Shown: positions 8,376-19,250, counted from the stretch's first letter. The stretch: 64,000 bases of DNA from Oegoconia quadripuncta (GCA_949316235.1 OX438758.1:558001-622000); one strand, 5' to 3'. Notes: generated by a model from the letters alone, not told the origin. A program made the numbers and translations.

Positions 8376-11174
8376 ATGAGTGGCAAGGAGTTAGAAGTGG
8401 AGCTGTTCATGGGCTGCACTGGAACTGATATATTGTGCATAACGGAACATTGGTATAAACAATGTGAGCTCATGTTCGGCTTCAAGGAGTACCAGATTGC
8501 AAGCTCGTTCAGCAGGACGAAAGCAATTCGAGGCGGTAGTCTTATTTTAATTCGTAACAATATTAAATTTAAAGAGCGTCTCGATATTGTAAACCTTTCT
8601 GTTGAGCGAACTATTGAAATAGCCTGTGTAGAACTTGCTCGGCTTACTGTATTAAGCGTATACAGACCCCCTTCTTCATCGTATGAATTATTTGAAAAAA
8701 TTATGGATGAAATACTCTGTAAAATTAGTAATTCAAATAAATACATTGTGGTTTGCGGAGATTTTAATATAAATATATTGGAGGATAGCAGTCAAAGTAG
8801 AAGGCTTAAATCTTTATTCACTTGCTATAACCTTGTTAATCTTTTTTCAGTGCCGACTAGAATTACCTCTACATCAGCTACCTCCATTGATAATATTTTT
8901 TCAAATTTACAGCCCAGTGATAAATCTATTTTAAATAAATTAAGTTCAGATCACTGTGGTCAGTTAGCCATTTTTAATATAGCAGTTGAAAAGACACTGA
9001 AAAGAGATTTCACGTATGTGCCTGTAACTGATGCACGGCTTGATCAATATAAGAGTAATGTGACGGCGAAACTGGATTATCTACCGTTCTGTGACGATCC
9101 AAATATATTATATAAATCAGTCTTTGAAATGTTGAAAACTGAAAGTAATAATGTTTTTGTAACAAAAACAATTAAAATCAATAATTCCCTCGTTTTCAGT
9201 GATTGGGCGACGGTTGGAATCCATAAAAGTAGGAATAAGTTATATGATCTTTATGAAGAAAGGACATATAACAAGAGCGAAAGTTTTAGTGAATATGTTA
9301 AACAATATTCGAAAACATTCAAGCGGGTCTGTGCTACAGCAAAAGCAAAGTTTATAAATAACAAAATAAAAAATAGTGCAGACGTAGTAAAGACTACTTG
9401 GAAAATTATAAATAGCGAAACTGGAAAAGTCAAGCCTTGCAACACCGATATTAGACTAAAAATTAACGATCAAATTTTAATAACACATTTAGAAGTTGCA
9501 GAAGCTTTTGAAAAATTTTTCACCAACATTCCAATTTCGACTACAAATTCTCTTAATTCATGTCCCACACTCGCTGAATCGCTACTTAGACAAAATGTGG
9601 GGATTTGTAATTCTCATTTTAAATTTCATCATATAAGTCCTGTAGACATTATAAAAGCATTTAGATCTCTAGACAAGAAAAAGACTGTCGACCTTTACGG
9701 TTTATCAGTAAAAATTATTAGCGCCATAATTGATTGTGTGTCACCACACTTAGCTTGTATTTTTAATAAATGTATTGATGATGGCATATTTCCTGATTTG
9801 ATGAAACACAGTAAAGTTATACCTTTATTTAAAGCCGGTAGTAGAACAGACCCCTCTAATTTTAGACCTATATCAATACTACCGACTCTCAGTAAAATCT
9901 TTGAAAAAATTATATTAATTCAGTTATCGGCTTATTTTTATAGTAACGATTTTATGTCGCATAAACAATTCGGTTTTACTAGGGGCCGCTCGACAACCGA
10001 CGCAGGTGTCGAGCTCTTACAACATATTTTTGAAGCTTGGGAAGATTCTCGGGATGCAATAGGAGTGTTCTGCGACTTGTCCAAGGCATTTGATTGCGTT
10101 AATCATGACATCTTAATCAGGAAATTACGTCATTATGGTGTAACAGGCCGTGCTATTGACCTTTTGAATTCTTATATGAGTGGCAGAGTTCAGAGGGTTA
10201 GTATCAGTGGCAACACATCGTCAGGGTCCACAGTCTGCATGGGCGTCCCGCAGGGTTCCATACTCGGGCCATTTTTATTTTTGGTCTATATAAATGACTT
10301 GCCTAACCTTGTAAAGGATAATAAACATGAAATAGTATTGTTTGCAGATGATACCTCCGTATTATTTAAAGTAAATAGACAAAAATTAAGCTATGACGAT
10401 GTGAACAATGCTATTTCTGAAATAGTAGAATGGTTTACGGCAAATAATTTGTTACTTAATGAGAAAAAAACTAAATGTGTGAAATTTGTACTACCCAATG
10501 TCAGAGCGGTGCCCACAAATATAATGATAAAAAATGCCACTTTAGATCTCGTAGATTCTACTGTATTTTTGGGCATTACTTTAGACGCCAAAATGCAATG
10601 GGGTCCTCATATACATAAATTGGCGAAAAGGCTCAGCTCTGCAGCGTACGCAGTCAAAAAAATTCGACAAATGTCAGACGTAAATACTGCTAGATTAGTA
10701 TATTTTAGTTATTTCCACAGCTTGATGTCATACGGTATCTTACTGTGGGGAAATGCCGCGGATATAAATACAATCTTTGTTTTACAAAAACGAGCCGTTC
10801 GCGCAATTTATCAATTGAAACCTGCAGTGTCACTTAGAGATAGGTTTAAAGTGTATAACATTCTAACCTTTTCGTCACAGTACATTTTTCAAAATCTAAT
10901 GTATGTCAAAAAAAATATAGCATCGTTTAGGAAAAATAGTGATAAACATGATGTCAATACAAGAAATAAAGATAAACTTGCAGGTCACATAAGTCGCCTC
11001 CGCAAAGTCAGTAATTCATTCAAAGGGTTATGTATACGCTTTTTCAATAAGGTCCCAGTTGATATACAAAATCTTCCACTTGATAAATTTAAAGATACTA
11101 TAAAACAGAAACTTATTAACAAAGCATATTATAAAATATCAGACTATTTAGATGATAATCATCCCTGGACATAA
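8376..11174 (+). CDS. LINE ORF2: APE endonuclease and reverse transcriptase
   Basis: 932 codons from ATG 8376, but the frame is open from 8214 and the preceding codons read INLVHQNIQG, the first strand of the APE-type endonuclease with its conserved Asn. The ATG start would therefore cut into the domain; the true product probably begins upstream or is made by frameshift. Endonuclease motifs: TEHW (E24), VYRPP, GDFN (D129), SIDNIF and SDH (H193), all intact. Reverse transcriptase: FRPISILPTLSKIFEKII, KQFGFTRGRSTTD, CDLSKAFDCV, GVPQGSILGP and FADD (D658-D659). There is no RNase H; the C-terminus ends ISDYLDDNHPWT, a signature shared by all the truncated relatives here. Role: target-primed reverse transcription of the element. 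Confidence 0.93.
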   Translation: MSGKELEVELFMGCTGTDILCITEHWYKQCELMFGFKEYQIASSFSRTKAIRGGSLILIRNNIKFKERLDIVNLSVERTIEIACVELARLTVLSVYRPPSSSYELFEKIMDEILCKISNSNKYIVVCGDFNINILEDSSQSRRLKSLFTCYNLVNLFSVPTRITSTSATSIDNIFSNLQPSDKSILNKLSSDHCGQLAIFNIAVEKTLKRDFTYVPVTDARLDQYKSNVTAKLDYLPFCDDPNILYKSVFEMLKTESNNVFVTKTIKINNSLVFSDWATVGIHKSRNKLYDLYEERTYNKSESFSEYVKQYSKTFKRVCATAKAKFINNKIKNSADVVKTTWKIINSETGKVKPCNTDIRLKINDQILITHLEVAEAFEKFFTNIPISTTNSLNSCPTLAESLLRQNVGICNSHFKFHHISPVDIIKAFRSLDKKKTVDLYGLSVKIISAIIDCVSPHLACIFNKCIDDGIFPDLMKHSKVIPLFKAGSRTDPSNFRPISILPTLSKIFEKIILIQLSAYFYSNDFMSHKQFGFTRGRSTTDAGVELLQHIFEAWEDSRDAIGVFCDLSKAFDCVNHDILIRKLRHYGVTGRAIDLLNSYMSGRVQRVSISGNTSSGSTVCMGVPQGSILGPFLFLVYINDLPNLVKDNKHEIVLFADDTSVLFKVNRQKLSYDDVNNAISEIVEWFTANNLLLNEKKTKCVKFVLPNVRAVPTNIMIKNATLDLVDSTVFLGITLDAKMQWGPHIHKLAKRLSSAAYAVKKIRQMSDVNTARLVYFSYFHSLMSYGILLWGNAADINTIFVLQKRAVRAIYQLKPAVSLRDRFKVYNILTFSSQYIFQNLMYVKKNIASFRKNSDKHDVNTRNKDKLAGHISRLRKVSNSFKGLCIRFFNKVPVDIQNLPLDKFKDTIKQKLINKAYYKISDYLDDNHPWT

Positions 11175-11431
11175 TGAGATTGTTCGCATGCCAGGCTATT
11201 TCACGATTAATAATGATTTATAAAAACCTTTTTGTAATATAAAAACCTTTATGTAAAATCAAAACCTGATTTTAAAAGAGCAACCCTTCGAGTTTCTTGC
11301 TTGTTCTTCTCAGGGGAAAATTGCATTTTGAACAAGCAGTAGCTTAAAAAATGTAAAATTGACTATTTTAAGTGTACTCTGTGTACCTACAAAATAAAGC
11401 AACTTTGACTTTGACTTTGACTTTGACTTTA

Positions 11432-11457
11432 ACCACTACACCAAACAGATCGTCAAT
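11432..11457 (-). mobile_element. SINE C head, separated from its body by the LINE
   Basis: AACCACTACACCAAACAG continues the SINE C sequence interrupted at 6201 (compare intact copies at 16405-16668 and 48968-49240). Confidence 0.75.
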
Positions 11458-11489
11458 GTTATGTTCATAATATGGTCTATGGTATTATG

Positions 11490-11925
11490 GTCATAATATT
11501 AAGTCCTTACCTATGAAATTAGCGTTTTGTATGAAGAATTTCATTAAGACTGTTTTCTCCATACAAACATTTTTGACATTTTTTTGGGAACCTCAAATCC
11601 AAATTTAGCTAAACTTTGTGTGTTTTATCGGATAACATTAAGTTAAATATAGACAGTGTTAATTTTTAAAAGTAACCGCTTTATAAAAGTTTCTGCGAAT
11701 CTAAGAAATAATATGGGAAGCTCATGAAAAGAGCTGTGTTCAAGTTTTTTTTATTATGTGATTTAGCTCAGACATTTAAAAATATTTCATGTGAAACCTT
11801 GATAATATATTCTATTTTCCAAATAAAAAACAAATTTGGAAATAGCTATAGAATCGTAGGAGTTGGTACATTATGATTAACGAAGAAAAAATCTCCAATT
11901 TCATAGGTAAAGACCCAATATTAAG
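11490..11925. mobile_element. MITE M1, complete copy with terminal inverted repeats
   Basis: About 430 bp with ~26-bp imperfect inverted ends (TCCTTACCTATGAAATT at the left, AATTTCATAGGTAAAGAC at the right). The same element recurs in the opposite orientation at 45464-45885 and as a fragment at 3917-4043. No coding sequence. Confidence 0.7.
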
Positions 11926-12488
11926 TTGGGATTAGATGTCATTGAGGTTAAGTGCTAACCCGTTGTGAAAAACAAGAAATAAGGACGTCAAGAGTAAATT
12001 TCCTTCCTTGGATTTATCAATAGTGTTTAATCGATAGTCGACGATGGACTTATATCTTATTGATCGTGACTATACTTGAATATATGACCATCACGTCATC
12101 ACCTGTGACGTAATAAAGTAGGTACTTAGCAGTACTTTAATCTGGTCTCAAGGTTTGCGCTCATAATATAATTACAATACAATAATTACTATCAGATATC
12201 TCAATATTTTATCGGGAATTTATAATACCTAATTGTTACAATCCATATAAATATTATCCGGCAGAAATAAACATTGATTTGTTGATTTGGGTGACCTTTT
12301 GGCTAGTGGTTTACGTTGCTGGCAGTTGCAAGATATATAACCAATGGTTTTGTCCTTAGGGCTCCTATTAGAGGTACTAATGTCACTCGGGAAATATTGC
12401 CTACTCCAGCGACATTTTCTTTATCTAGTGAAAACATTTTTGACGAATATCTTTGAAACGGTTGGACGCACAAGTGAAGATTTGCTCA
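11926..12488. other. Intergenic, nothing recognised
   Basis: AT-rich single-copy-looking DNA; no supported gene or repeat. Confidence 0.3.
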
Positions 12489-12750
12489 TAGGCCCGTATT
12501 AATAAACCAATCTCAATACAAGTCTTGAGAGAGTATCAACCGAGATGCGTCTTAAGCAGTTGACGCTTTCTCAAGCTCCGTGCTAATTTGCTGAAAAAAG
12601 CTGAGATCACTTCTCAAGTATTCGCCTCAGCGGCAAATGAATGATAGTTTTGAGTTTCATTAGTTAATACGCACACTTCTCAAGTGAGTACTGCTTGAGT
12701 ATGCACGTGCTTTTCAGGTGTCAAGTTAGGTTTAATAATCAACACGTTCT
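12489..12750 (+). mobile_element. MITE M2 copy
   Basis: Begins GGCCCGTATTAATAAACC and carries many CTCAAG/CTTGAG motifs in both directions. Shared with 41026-41345 and 43853-44100. The right end is lost where the SINE C piece begins. Confidence 0.6.
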
Positions 12751-12955
12751 CAATCTTGAGAATGGTTTGTTTATTTATTTTCGCTATATCTAGAGATCGC
12801 GCGCTCGATATTTGTATGATGAACACGGACATAAGTACCCGAGTTTTGGATGTTATATTTTATTACTCATTTTGTAACCATAAGACAAGCTTAGTAGCTT
12901 ACTATAGAACTAGATGGCCCTGTGTGTATGTACAAAGATATTTCATTATTTAATT
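12751..12955 (+). mobile_element. SINE C fragment (body and tail)
   Basis: Degraded body with CGAGTTTTGGATGTTATATT and ACTAGATGGCCCTGTGTGTA, matching SINE C after its tRNA-like head. Confidence 0.6.
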
Positions 12956-12993
12956 CTCCAGTCAATTTAAAACACAAATTTATCCTTTTCCAG

Positions 12994-13034
12994 GGGCGAC
13001 ACTCGCGCTCCCTAATCGAAGACGTTTAGCAAAG
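12994..13034 (+). CDS. Candidate small exon of an unknown gene
   Basis: 41 bp between a strong acceptor (TTATCCTTTTCCAG) and a strong donor (AAAG/GTAAGC). Only one of three frames is open, giving ATLALPNRRRLAK and ending in phase 0. The next candidate exon (13891-13946) also has just one open frame, and it starts in phase 0, so the two join. Not recognised; it could be chance splice-like sequence. Confidence 0.3.
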
Positions 13035-13621
13035 GTAAGCAACACGCATTGTTGTTAGTCTTAACAATGATTTGTCAGTCTTTGAATGGGTGGCTATTAC
13101 TAGTGACATTTTATGAACCGCTACGTTGATAAGTGCGTCATTTAGTATGAAAACGCTCAACCAGTCATAGGACATCGCGGTCGCCGCGGTAACCGCTGAA
13201 TGCTCGTTATGCTCGCGTTTCTTCCAGCGGTGCTAGTCACAGCATACCAAAATTAATAGATAGCTAACTTACATTGAAAATACTTTAAAATTGTACCTTC
13301 GTCAATAGCCTTACACGTCCCCACTGTTGGGGCACAGCCTTCTCTCACTGGAAGAGGGTTTTGACCATAATTCACTATCAGGGCGTGGTTTAAGCCGCCC
13401 TTGTAGACCACCGACTTAGCTTAACGACGATCGACGAATTGAAAACAACGACCGATTATTTAACGTTCCCTCCGTAGCACGGGAACTAGTGGTCACCCAT
13501 CCAACGACTGATCTCGCTAGACATTGCTTAACTTCGCTAATCGAAAACGCCTTATAAATCTCTGAGCCTCAAAACAGCAAAAGGTCCTGCAGAATCAACA
13601 CCAAAAATAAACGCCGCTTTT
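13035..13621. other. Probable intron or intergenic DNA with a LINE 3' relic
   Basis: Around 13300-13400 the text CCCCACTGTTGGGGCACAGC and GGAAGAGGGTTTTGACCATA resembles a common lepidopteran LINE/SINE 3' tail. Nothing else recognised. Confidence 0.3.
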
Positions 13622-13808
13622 ATTTTATTTTTTTTGTATGCACAAAGGGTATGTACTTGACCTCAATCACACCTGATGTTAAGTGAAGATGAGGTCGAAG
13701 GTGGAAGCGTATTGATTCGGAAACCCCAACAAATTTGGGGGACTGGCTATCTTATCTTTGACAACCGGAACACAACAATGCTATTAACATTACTGCTTGG
13801 CGGCAGTT
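13622..13808 (-). mobile_element. SINE A 3' fragment
   Basis: Tail and 3' body of SINE A in reverse, ending at the GCTTGGCGGCAG segment. The tRNA-like head is missing. Confidence 0.8.
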
Positions 13809-13890
13809 ATGCTTACAGTGAAGACACATGGGACCTTATCAAGTAAGGTACAAATATTAAAGGTTCTCACCAGTTTCTCTGATTCTCCAG

Positions 13891-13946
13891 GGAGTAGGTA
13901 AATGTGGTGAGATGGTCAGTGAAGACAGTGAAAGATTAGATATAAG
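13891..13946 (+). CDS. Candidate small exon of an unknown gene
   Basis: 56 bp flanked by TTTCTCTGATTCTCCAG and ATAAG/GTAAGTAG, both good matches to splice consensus. The only open frame reads GVGKCGEMVSEDSERLDI with two bases left over. It is phase-compatible with 12994-13034. A further possible exon (14161-14216, acceptor GCAATATCCAG, donor ACAT/GTAAGC) is not in a compatible phase. Product unknown. Confidence 0.3.
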
Positions 13947-14884
13947 GTAAGTAGATATTGACAGAATATTATTTGTTCGATCAAAACAGATATGTCTTAA
14001 TTGATGACTTAATTAGTGGCATAATATTTTGATCCATAATCCATGTGTCATGAAAATAAATAAACAATGTATTATCTATGTCAGTGCTTAACACACCTAA
14101 ATATAGGTCAGGTGTAGGTCAAGCTTGAGCCTGTTCTCATGGATATTTTGCAATATCCAGCGCTGAAACATGATGCAAACCTCTCTCATGCTATTTTACG
14201 ATTTCACATGCCACATGTAAGCAAAGATCTTGCTAGTCTATCGAGATATATATTGTATCTCACTCTCATAAACGAGGTATTGACGGAGTATAAGATATTC
14301 GGAGTTAGATCTCTCGGTTCTGTTCTCGTTGTTTGAGGAATTTTCTGTCCATATTAAGCGTTTACACACAATCGGTCATTTAGGGGACAATGTATACGCT
14401 TTCCACGTATGGTTTCCAGCAAAACCGTCTGTTCCCGTGGGTGTCTTAAAAGGCTATTAAGGGACTTTCCACCAAAAAATTAGACTTGCACGTTTGCAGC
14501 ATGCCGTTGCAGACCAGTTATGAACTGAATGGGCACAGTTGGTGCAAAGCTCCCAGAAAAAAATTATTAACAACAGCCCGTCTGCCCCGCTTGGCTATAT
14601 TTAAGAGATCGTTTTGTTGCTGAGTTGGAGACCTTTTTGACTCCACTTGCGACACCGACAATTAGATGGCAAACACAATGTTATTTTTTGCATGTGTCTC
14701 GACTGTGTAATATATGTACCTGATTGTTTGTGTCATGAGATGGGTTTAAATAAATTTTTCTTTCTTCCTTTCTTGTACTGATAAGGTCGCCAAATTGTAC
14801 ATTCTATTCTTGCCACTTTTCTGAAACTGTATTTTCTTTTCTGTTGTGCAATAAAGTGTATTTGTATCGTATTGTATTATATAT
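13947..14884. other. Mostly unassigned DNA with small LINE relics
   Basis: 14345-14400 is a tiny CR1-like scrap (GGGGACAATGTATACGCTTT). 14420-14770 looks like another element's 3' end and shares TTTTTGACTCCACTTGCGAC-type text with 52964-53040. No gene supported. Confidence 0.35.
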
Positions 14885-15013
14885 TTATATAAATATCCTT
14901 GATTCGGGAACAAATCGTTTTCATCACAAACATTTACCCCTAGAGGAATTTGAACCCGCAACCGTTTGTTTCGCAGACAGGGTCACTATCCACTACAACA
15001 ATCGGTCGTTATC
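14885..15013 (-). mobile_element. SINE B head and part of body
   Basis: Reverse-strand tRNA-like head (CCAATCGG-type end with CACTATCCACTACAACAATC; box B near 14945). Matches 40588-40832 and 44567-44816. Confidence 0.7.
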
Positions 15014-15059
15014 CAAATCCTTCTAAGAAAAAAATCCTTCAAAATTACCGTAAATCAGA

Positions 15060-15400
15060 AACTTTTTTTTAAGATTAACTGGACACGCCTTTGACCACAA
15101 TCACACAATTACAAAGTGACGATGTGATCGGAAATTAAGCACGCGATCCCAGTAAATGCCTATTCACTCTGCTCTTGAAGATCCCAAAGTTGTAGGATTC
15201 AGGAAAGACTGACGCCGGAAGGGAGTTCCATGCCTTGGCTGTTCGGATGATGAATGAAGAGTCGACCTTCTGTGCGAATGTTCGGTATATTAACTATATA
15301 CGGGTTGAATCTCTCCCCACGCCTAGTAGTCCGAAAATGGAAGGGCAACGTCCACCGTTATGATTATGTAAACTATGTGCAAAAAGTTGCGACCTTCCCA
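15060..15400 (-). mobile_element. LINE family P fragment (ORF2 end and 3' tail)
   Basis: Minus strand shows remnants of a LINE ORF2 C-terminus ending in TTLGSSRAE-like text, parallel to 20425-20740. Frames are broken. Confidence 0.5.
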
Positions 15401-15724
15401 GCCCACCTATGGCCAGTTGGGTCGAGTCTCGAGGTGTATATGTACAGAAGGGGCGGGAAAGCTCAGGCCAGGGTCAAAACAGAACACGGATCACCACACC
15501 AACTTATTTATTGAGAGAAACAGGTAGTACAAGGGCCTTAAAACTAAAAAACTATAGAGATGTAAGAATGATTAAAATAATGGCGAGACTTAGTTAAATC
15601 TGGAAAGCAATGTGCCAAAAAAAGGATCCGTCAGTTCATCAGTCAGTCAGTGTAAAATTTCGAATTTGAACTCCAATAACCCAAACCCACCAATGAGTAT
15701 CAGCTCAAAAGAACGACACCGGCA

Positions 15725-15960
15725 CAAAGCTATTATAAAACTACTGACTAGTATTAAGAACGATAAGCAAGTATGAACATGAAACGCTCAGCGTTATTCA
15801 TTTGTCATTATCTTTCTTTGTTTTATCGCATCACAAAGTGTGAAATACTTAATTATTTTAAAAGAGCAATCCTCGAGTTTCTTGCTCGTTCTTCAGCCTT
15901 GTGAATGAGCGATAAATTATATGTCATAAGACGATTATAGATACTTTTATAATTTACGAT
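15725..15960 (+). mobile_element. CR1-like LINE 3' fragment
   Basis: Broken ORF2 end (KAIIKLLTSIKNDKQV) followed by the CTCGAGTTTCTTGCTCGTTC box and GTGAATGAGCG. Confidence 0.55.
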
Positions 15961-16132
15961 ATACAACTTAACTCACAGTGTTTAATAAATTGTAGCAAAT
16001 GAATACACGGAATTTAAAAACGGCCTAGAACAAGTGTTACAAACTGGGCGCGCGAAGCAAAGCACCCACAACGCTGGCGATAAAACAGTCAGCTCTCGGG
16101 TCCCCAGGACATAGGCTAAAATTATTATTGAT

Positions 16133-16355
16133 TTTATATGCTTTTACAAATGGTTCCTATTGATATCCAAACTTGGCGTATGATAAGTATTACTAAAAGC
16201 AAATTATGCGTAAAGGGCTATTATAAAATATGCGATTACTTGAACGATAAAAATGCATGGAACGAGCCGCTCAAGTGTCAATGTCCACATTATTACTTTG
16301 ATTGTATTAATACGATAAAGCATACTTCTGGAATATATTTCGAGCGAGCGTTTTA
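16133..16355 (+). mobile_element. CR1-like LINE ORF2-end fragment
   Basis: Reads MVPIDIQTW, KGYYKICDYLNDKNAWN: the C-terminal signature of the CR1-like family, with no 3' tail recognised. Confidence 0.6.
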
Positions 16356-16404
16356 GGTTTACATTTGTTCTAGTTTACAATTAAATTAATAATAATAATA
16401 ATAA

Positions 16405-16668
16405 ATAATAATAAATATCCTTAGACATACACACAGCGCCATCTAGTTCCACAGTAAGCAACTATATGCTTGTGTTGTGGATACCAGATGGTTGATATAA
16501 TACATAAATACATTTTTTTTGTAAATAAATACTTATTATAAATGAAAACATCCATAACTCGGGTACACATGTCCGTATTCATCACACAAACATATGCCCC
16601 TAGCGGGATTCGAACCCGCAACCTTTTGGTATAGTGGTCAGAGTTGCTAACCATTACACCAAACAGGT
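16405..16668 (-). mobile_element. SINE C, near full length
   Basis: Tail (AATAATAATA) at 16405; body GCGCCATCTAGTTCCACA; box B as GGGATTCGAACCCGCAACC near 16610; head ending CCAAACAGGTCG. Best reference copy for SINE C in the window. Confidence 0.8.
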
Positions 16669-16833
16669 CGTTTTCATCTCTTTATTTGTTAAGTTTTTAA
16701 AACATTAGGTAAGTTAAATAGAAATAATTGAAGGTATTGGCATAGGTACTTTATTTTTTTTTTCTAAACCATCATCGAATAAAGCGGTAATTGTGTAATT
16801 TGAGAGTGCGAACATCATTAAATCAATATCAAT

Positions 16834-17011
16834 GACATGAAACATTTTGTAAAGGATTTATCCGTTAGACTGGTCCACGCCTCTGGAGATGTGAGAGCTG
16901 GTACCTACTTTGCTCAGCAGCTGAGCTTATGCATTCAGCGGGGCAATAGCGCTAGCGTACTAGGTACTATGCCTTACGGAAGCGAGTTGGACGGCGTATT
17001 TTTTCTATAAG
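16834..17011 (+). pseudogene. RT polyprotein C-terminal fragment, duplicate of 18329-18506
   Basis: 178 bp, about 98% identical to 18329-18506 (three differences seen), encoding ...LVHASGDVRAGTYFAQQLSL, then IQRGNSASVLGT and a stop. This C-terminal block is one I recall from arthropod reverse-transcriptase proteins of mobile elements; the exact family is uncertain. Confidence 0.55.
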
Positions 17012-17270
17012 ATATAGGTACTTTTAATTGTGTTTTATAAATGTGTTTCATGTACATATTTTCATTAAATTAAATAAATAAAGGAAATTCGCGAGAATAT
17101 GAGTTCGAAATTAATTTCGCATGATAGGTACCCTACGAATCCCGGCAGTCGCATGTCAATCTCGGGCCGGCGCGTGCGTATTTGTAAAAAAATTATTTAA
17201 ATTACTGCTAATAACTTCTATTTGTTTTCCTTAAGGCAAAAGAAACGCATCCAGTAAACGTGAATCTGTA

Positions 17271-17691
17271 CAGGGTGTAATCGTTAAGTGTGCACAGGCG
17301 ATTATTCCGTAACTATTATAGATATCAAAAGACTTTAAACTGATATCGAAAATACTTTACCTAATGAGTAAAATGACATTAATAACTTTTTAAAAATAAA
17401 ACGAGAAATATCCAAAAAAATTATATTAAACACTCCCATACATTTTATTTCTTAGTGAGTACAAAATTTTGTACCAATTCAAAGCAGATGTTCGAAGTGA
17501 CGTCCTCGTTGTGCAATACAATGACGAGCTCTATTTACAGTTTCTAAATGAACTTTCCTTAACATTTGCGGTTTTTTTCCTTAACATTTCCTTAACATTA
17601 GGTAAAGTACTTTCGATATCAGTTTGAAGTTTTTTGATATCTATAATAGTTACGGAATAATCGCCTGTGCACACTTAACGATTACACCCTG
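17271..17691. mobile_element. MITE, 421 bp, ~96-bp inverted repeats, TA target
   Basis: Both ends read inwards CAGGGTGTAATCGTTAAGTG and continue matching for about 96 bp with few mismatches. TA dinucleotides flank both ends (17269-17270, 17692-17693), as expected of Tc1/mariner-type target duplication. The core has no ORF. Confidence 0.85.
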
Positions 17692-18079
17692 TATATACAA
17701 GTAAACTCAGCTCAGAAGCTCAGTTGTTATATCCATAACTTGCAACATGTGATCTCCCTATTAAGGCGTACTAATTATAAGATAGTTTTTTACTATAACT
17801 TTTAGTCGAGACTGAATACTCCCACAGACAAACCGATTAATTTGGTTTTGTGGGGTTAGCTTACAACTGCATTATTTTGTATCTGTGTAATAAAGACAAA
17901 TAAATAAATAATAATAACCCACATCAACAGCCTCCCAGTGTGTCTGACATAAGGATACGCTTTAACTTTGTGTGGATGTTGAAATGAACAACTTTTATAT
18001 AGGACGAACCGAGACGAGTGCGAGTCACTCGGATAATGAATACGTAAGCGTTTTCCCCGACTGCCTCAGATAGGAAGGT

Positions 18080-18505
18080 AAAATAAACAATGGACGTAAA
18101 TAAAGACCTGATGGAGCCACCTTGGTACCCTGGTGCTTGGGGCGCACCTTGGTATGGGACGCAACTTGTGCGGACACTTTGGCACCGTCCCATATACAAG
18201 GAACTGCGCAAAGAGTTGGAACCGCGGCTGAACAAGCTCAAAGTAACAAGCGCCGTAAATATGCGTCAATCTCTATAAACCACGAGTTTGAGGCGCTTGC
18301 AGTGGAGACATTGGGCCCGTGGTCTTCTGACATGAAACAGTTTGTAAAGAATTTATCCGTTAGACTGGTCCACGCCTCTGGAGATGTGAGAGCTGGTACC
18401 TACTTTGCTCAGCAGCTGAGCTTATGCATTCAGCGGGGCAATAGCGCTAGCGTACTAGGTACTATGCCTCACGGAAGCGAGTTGGACGGCGTATTTTTTC
18501 TATAA
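18080..18505 (+). pseudogene. RT polyprotein C-terminal fragment
   Basis: A 127-codon frame (18122-18505) reads DTLAPSHIQGTAQRVGTAAE, FEALAVETLGPWSSDMKQFV, SGDVRAGTYFAQQLSLCIQR, and ends DGVFFL-stop. The DTLAPSH / ETLGPW / QRGNxASVLGT pattern marks the end of reverse-transcriptase proteins of certain arthropod retroelements (from memory). The reverse transcriptase itself is absent. The last 178 bp are duplicated at 16834-17011. Confidence 0.6.
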
Positions 18506-18679
18506 GTGTTGTTTCAATAAGATAATTTCATTCCTAGGTTAATTATATATATAGTTAATAAACGATTGTAAATATCAGTATCGAATCTTTTGATACAACT
18601 ATAATTGATATTGATTTATCAATAAGAAAACATAATATTGTCACTCTTGTTCAGAAAACTGGGTACCTAACAGACACGT

Positions 18680-18862
18680 CATTATGATAGATAGATAAAT
18701 CGTTTATTTGTATCCCCAGTCACACACTTACCATGTTCCAAAGCAATTGGATAAACATATTTTATAACAATTCATAAAAGTAACATCAGGATACACTAGA
18801 GTATGTGTGTGCTACAGCCGTACAAATGGGTCATAGCTCAGTGTGTATAATTGCTCAGAGAG
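18680..18862 (-). mobile_element. LINE 3' end with GATA tail
   Basis: Starts TAGATAGATAAATCGTTTAT (reverse of a TATC tail) and shares GTGTGTGCTACAGCCGTACA-type text with 29128-29340. Non-coding 3' UTR. Confidence 0.5.
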
Positions 18863-18874
18863 CAAAACACTGAT

Positions 18875-19250
18875 TTTTTCATATTCATATTCATTTATTC
18901 ATGCTTTCATGTGTACATTAGATCTTATAAAAAACAATAGTCCATACATGAGACCCTGTAAGGGCACGGCAGATTCCAAACTTAATCTAAAATAACTAAT
19001 TGTATTTACTATAATAATTATCACAACACATTACTATGTTTATCTATTTATTGGTGATTGTTAATATAGATATTTTAATTAATATGAATATACCTATGTA
19101 GTTATAAATATTTTGAGGAGGACTTAATACTTATCAATTTTTAATTTATATTCCATGTATTCATGAATTGTACAGTAGTAGTAGTTTTCAGCTATTACCC
19201 ACGAGGAGACACTGGTACAAAAGAGAACAACCAGCATATTTTATGAATTA
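18875..19250 (-). mobile_element. Probable LINE 3' end
   Basis: Begins with CATATTCATATTCATTTATT, the reverse of a short-repeat LINE tail, followed by AT-rich DNA. Coding remnants not identified. Confidence 0.3.

Larger units (their letters stand above)
6202..11431 (+). mobile_element. Full-length CR1-like non-LTR retrotransposon
   Basis: An element of about 5.2 kb: 5' UTR (about 6202-6636), ORF1 (6637-8223), ORF2 (8376-11174, frame open from 8214), and a 3' UTR with the conserved GAGTTTCTTGCTTGTTCTTC box, ending in (TTTGAC)n at about 11403-11430. Both ends are fixed because it splits a SINE C copy: the left part lies at 5962-6201 and the missing head at 11432-11457. No stop or frameshift interrupts either ORF, so this copy may be recent and possibly active. 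The lack of an RNase H domain, an esterase-like ORF1 and a microsatellite 3' end fit the CR1/Daphne side of the Jockey-CR1 lineages; the exact clade is an inference. Confidence 0.9.

Noticed and set aside
14139..14336. 65-codon plus frame, or exon 14161-14216 joined to 13891-13946
   Set aside because: The splice-like sites are good, but the phase does not fit the preceding candidate exon and nothing is recognised in the peptide.
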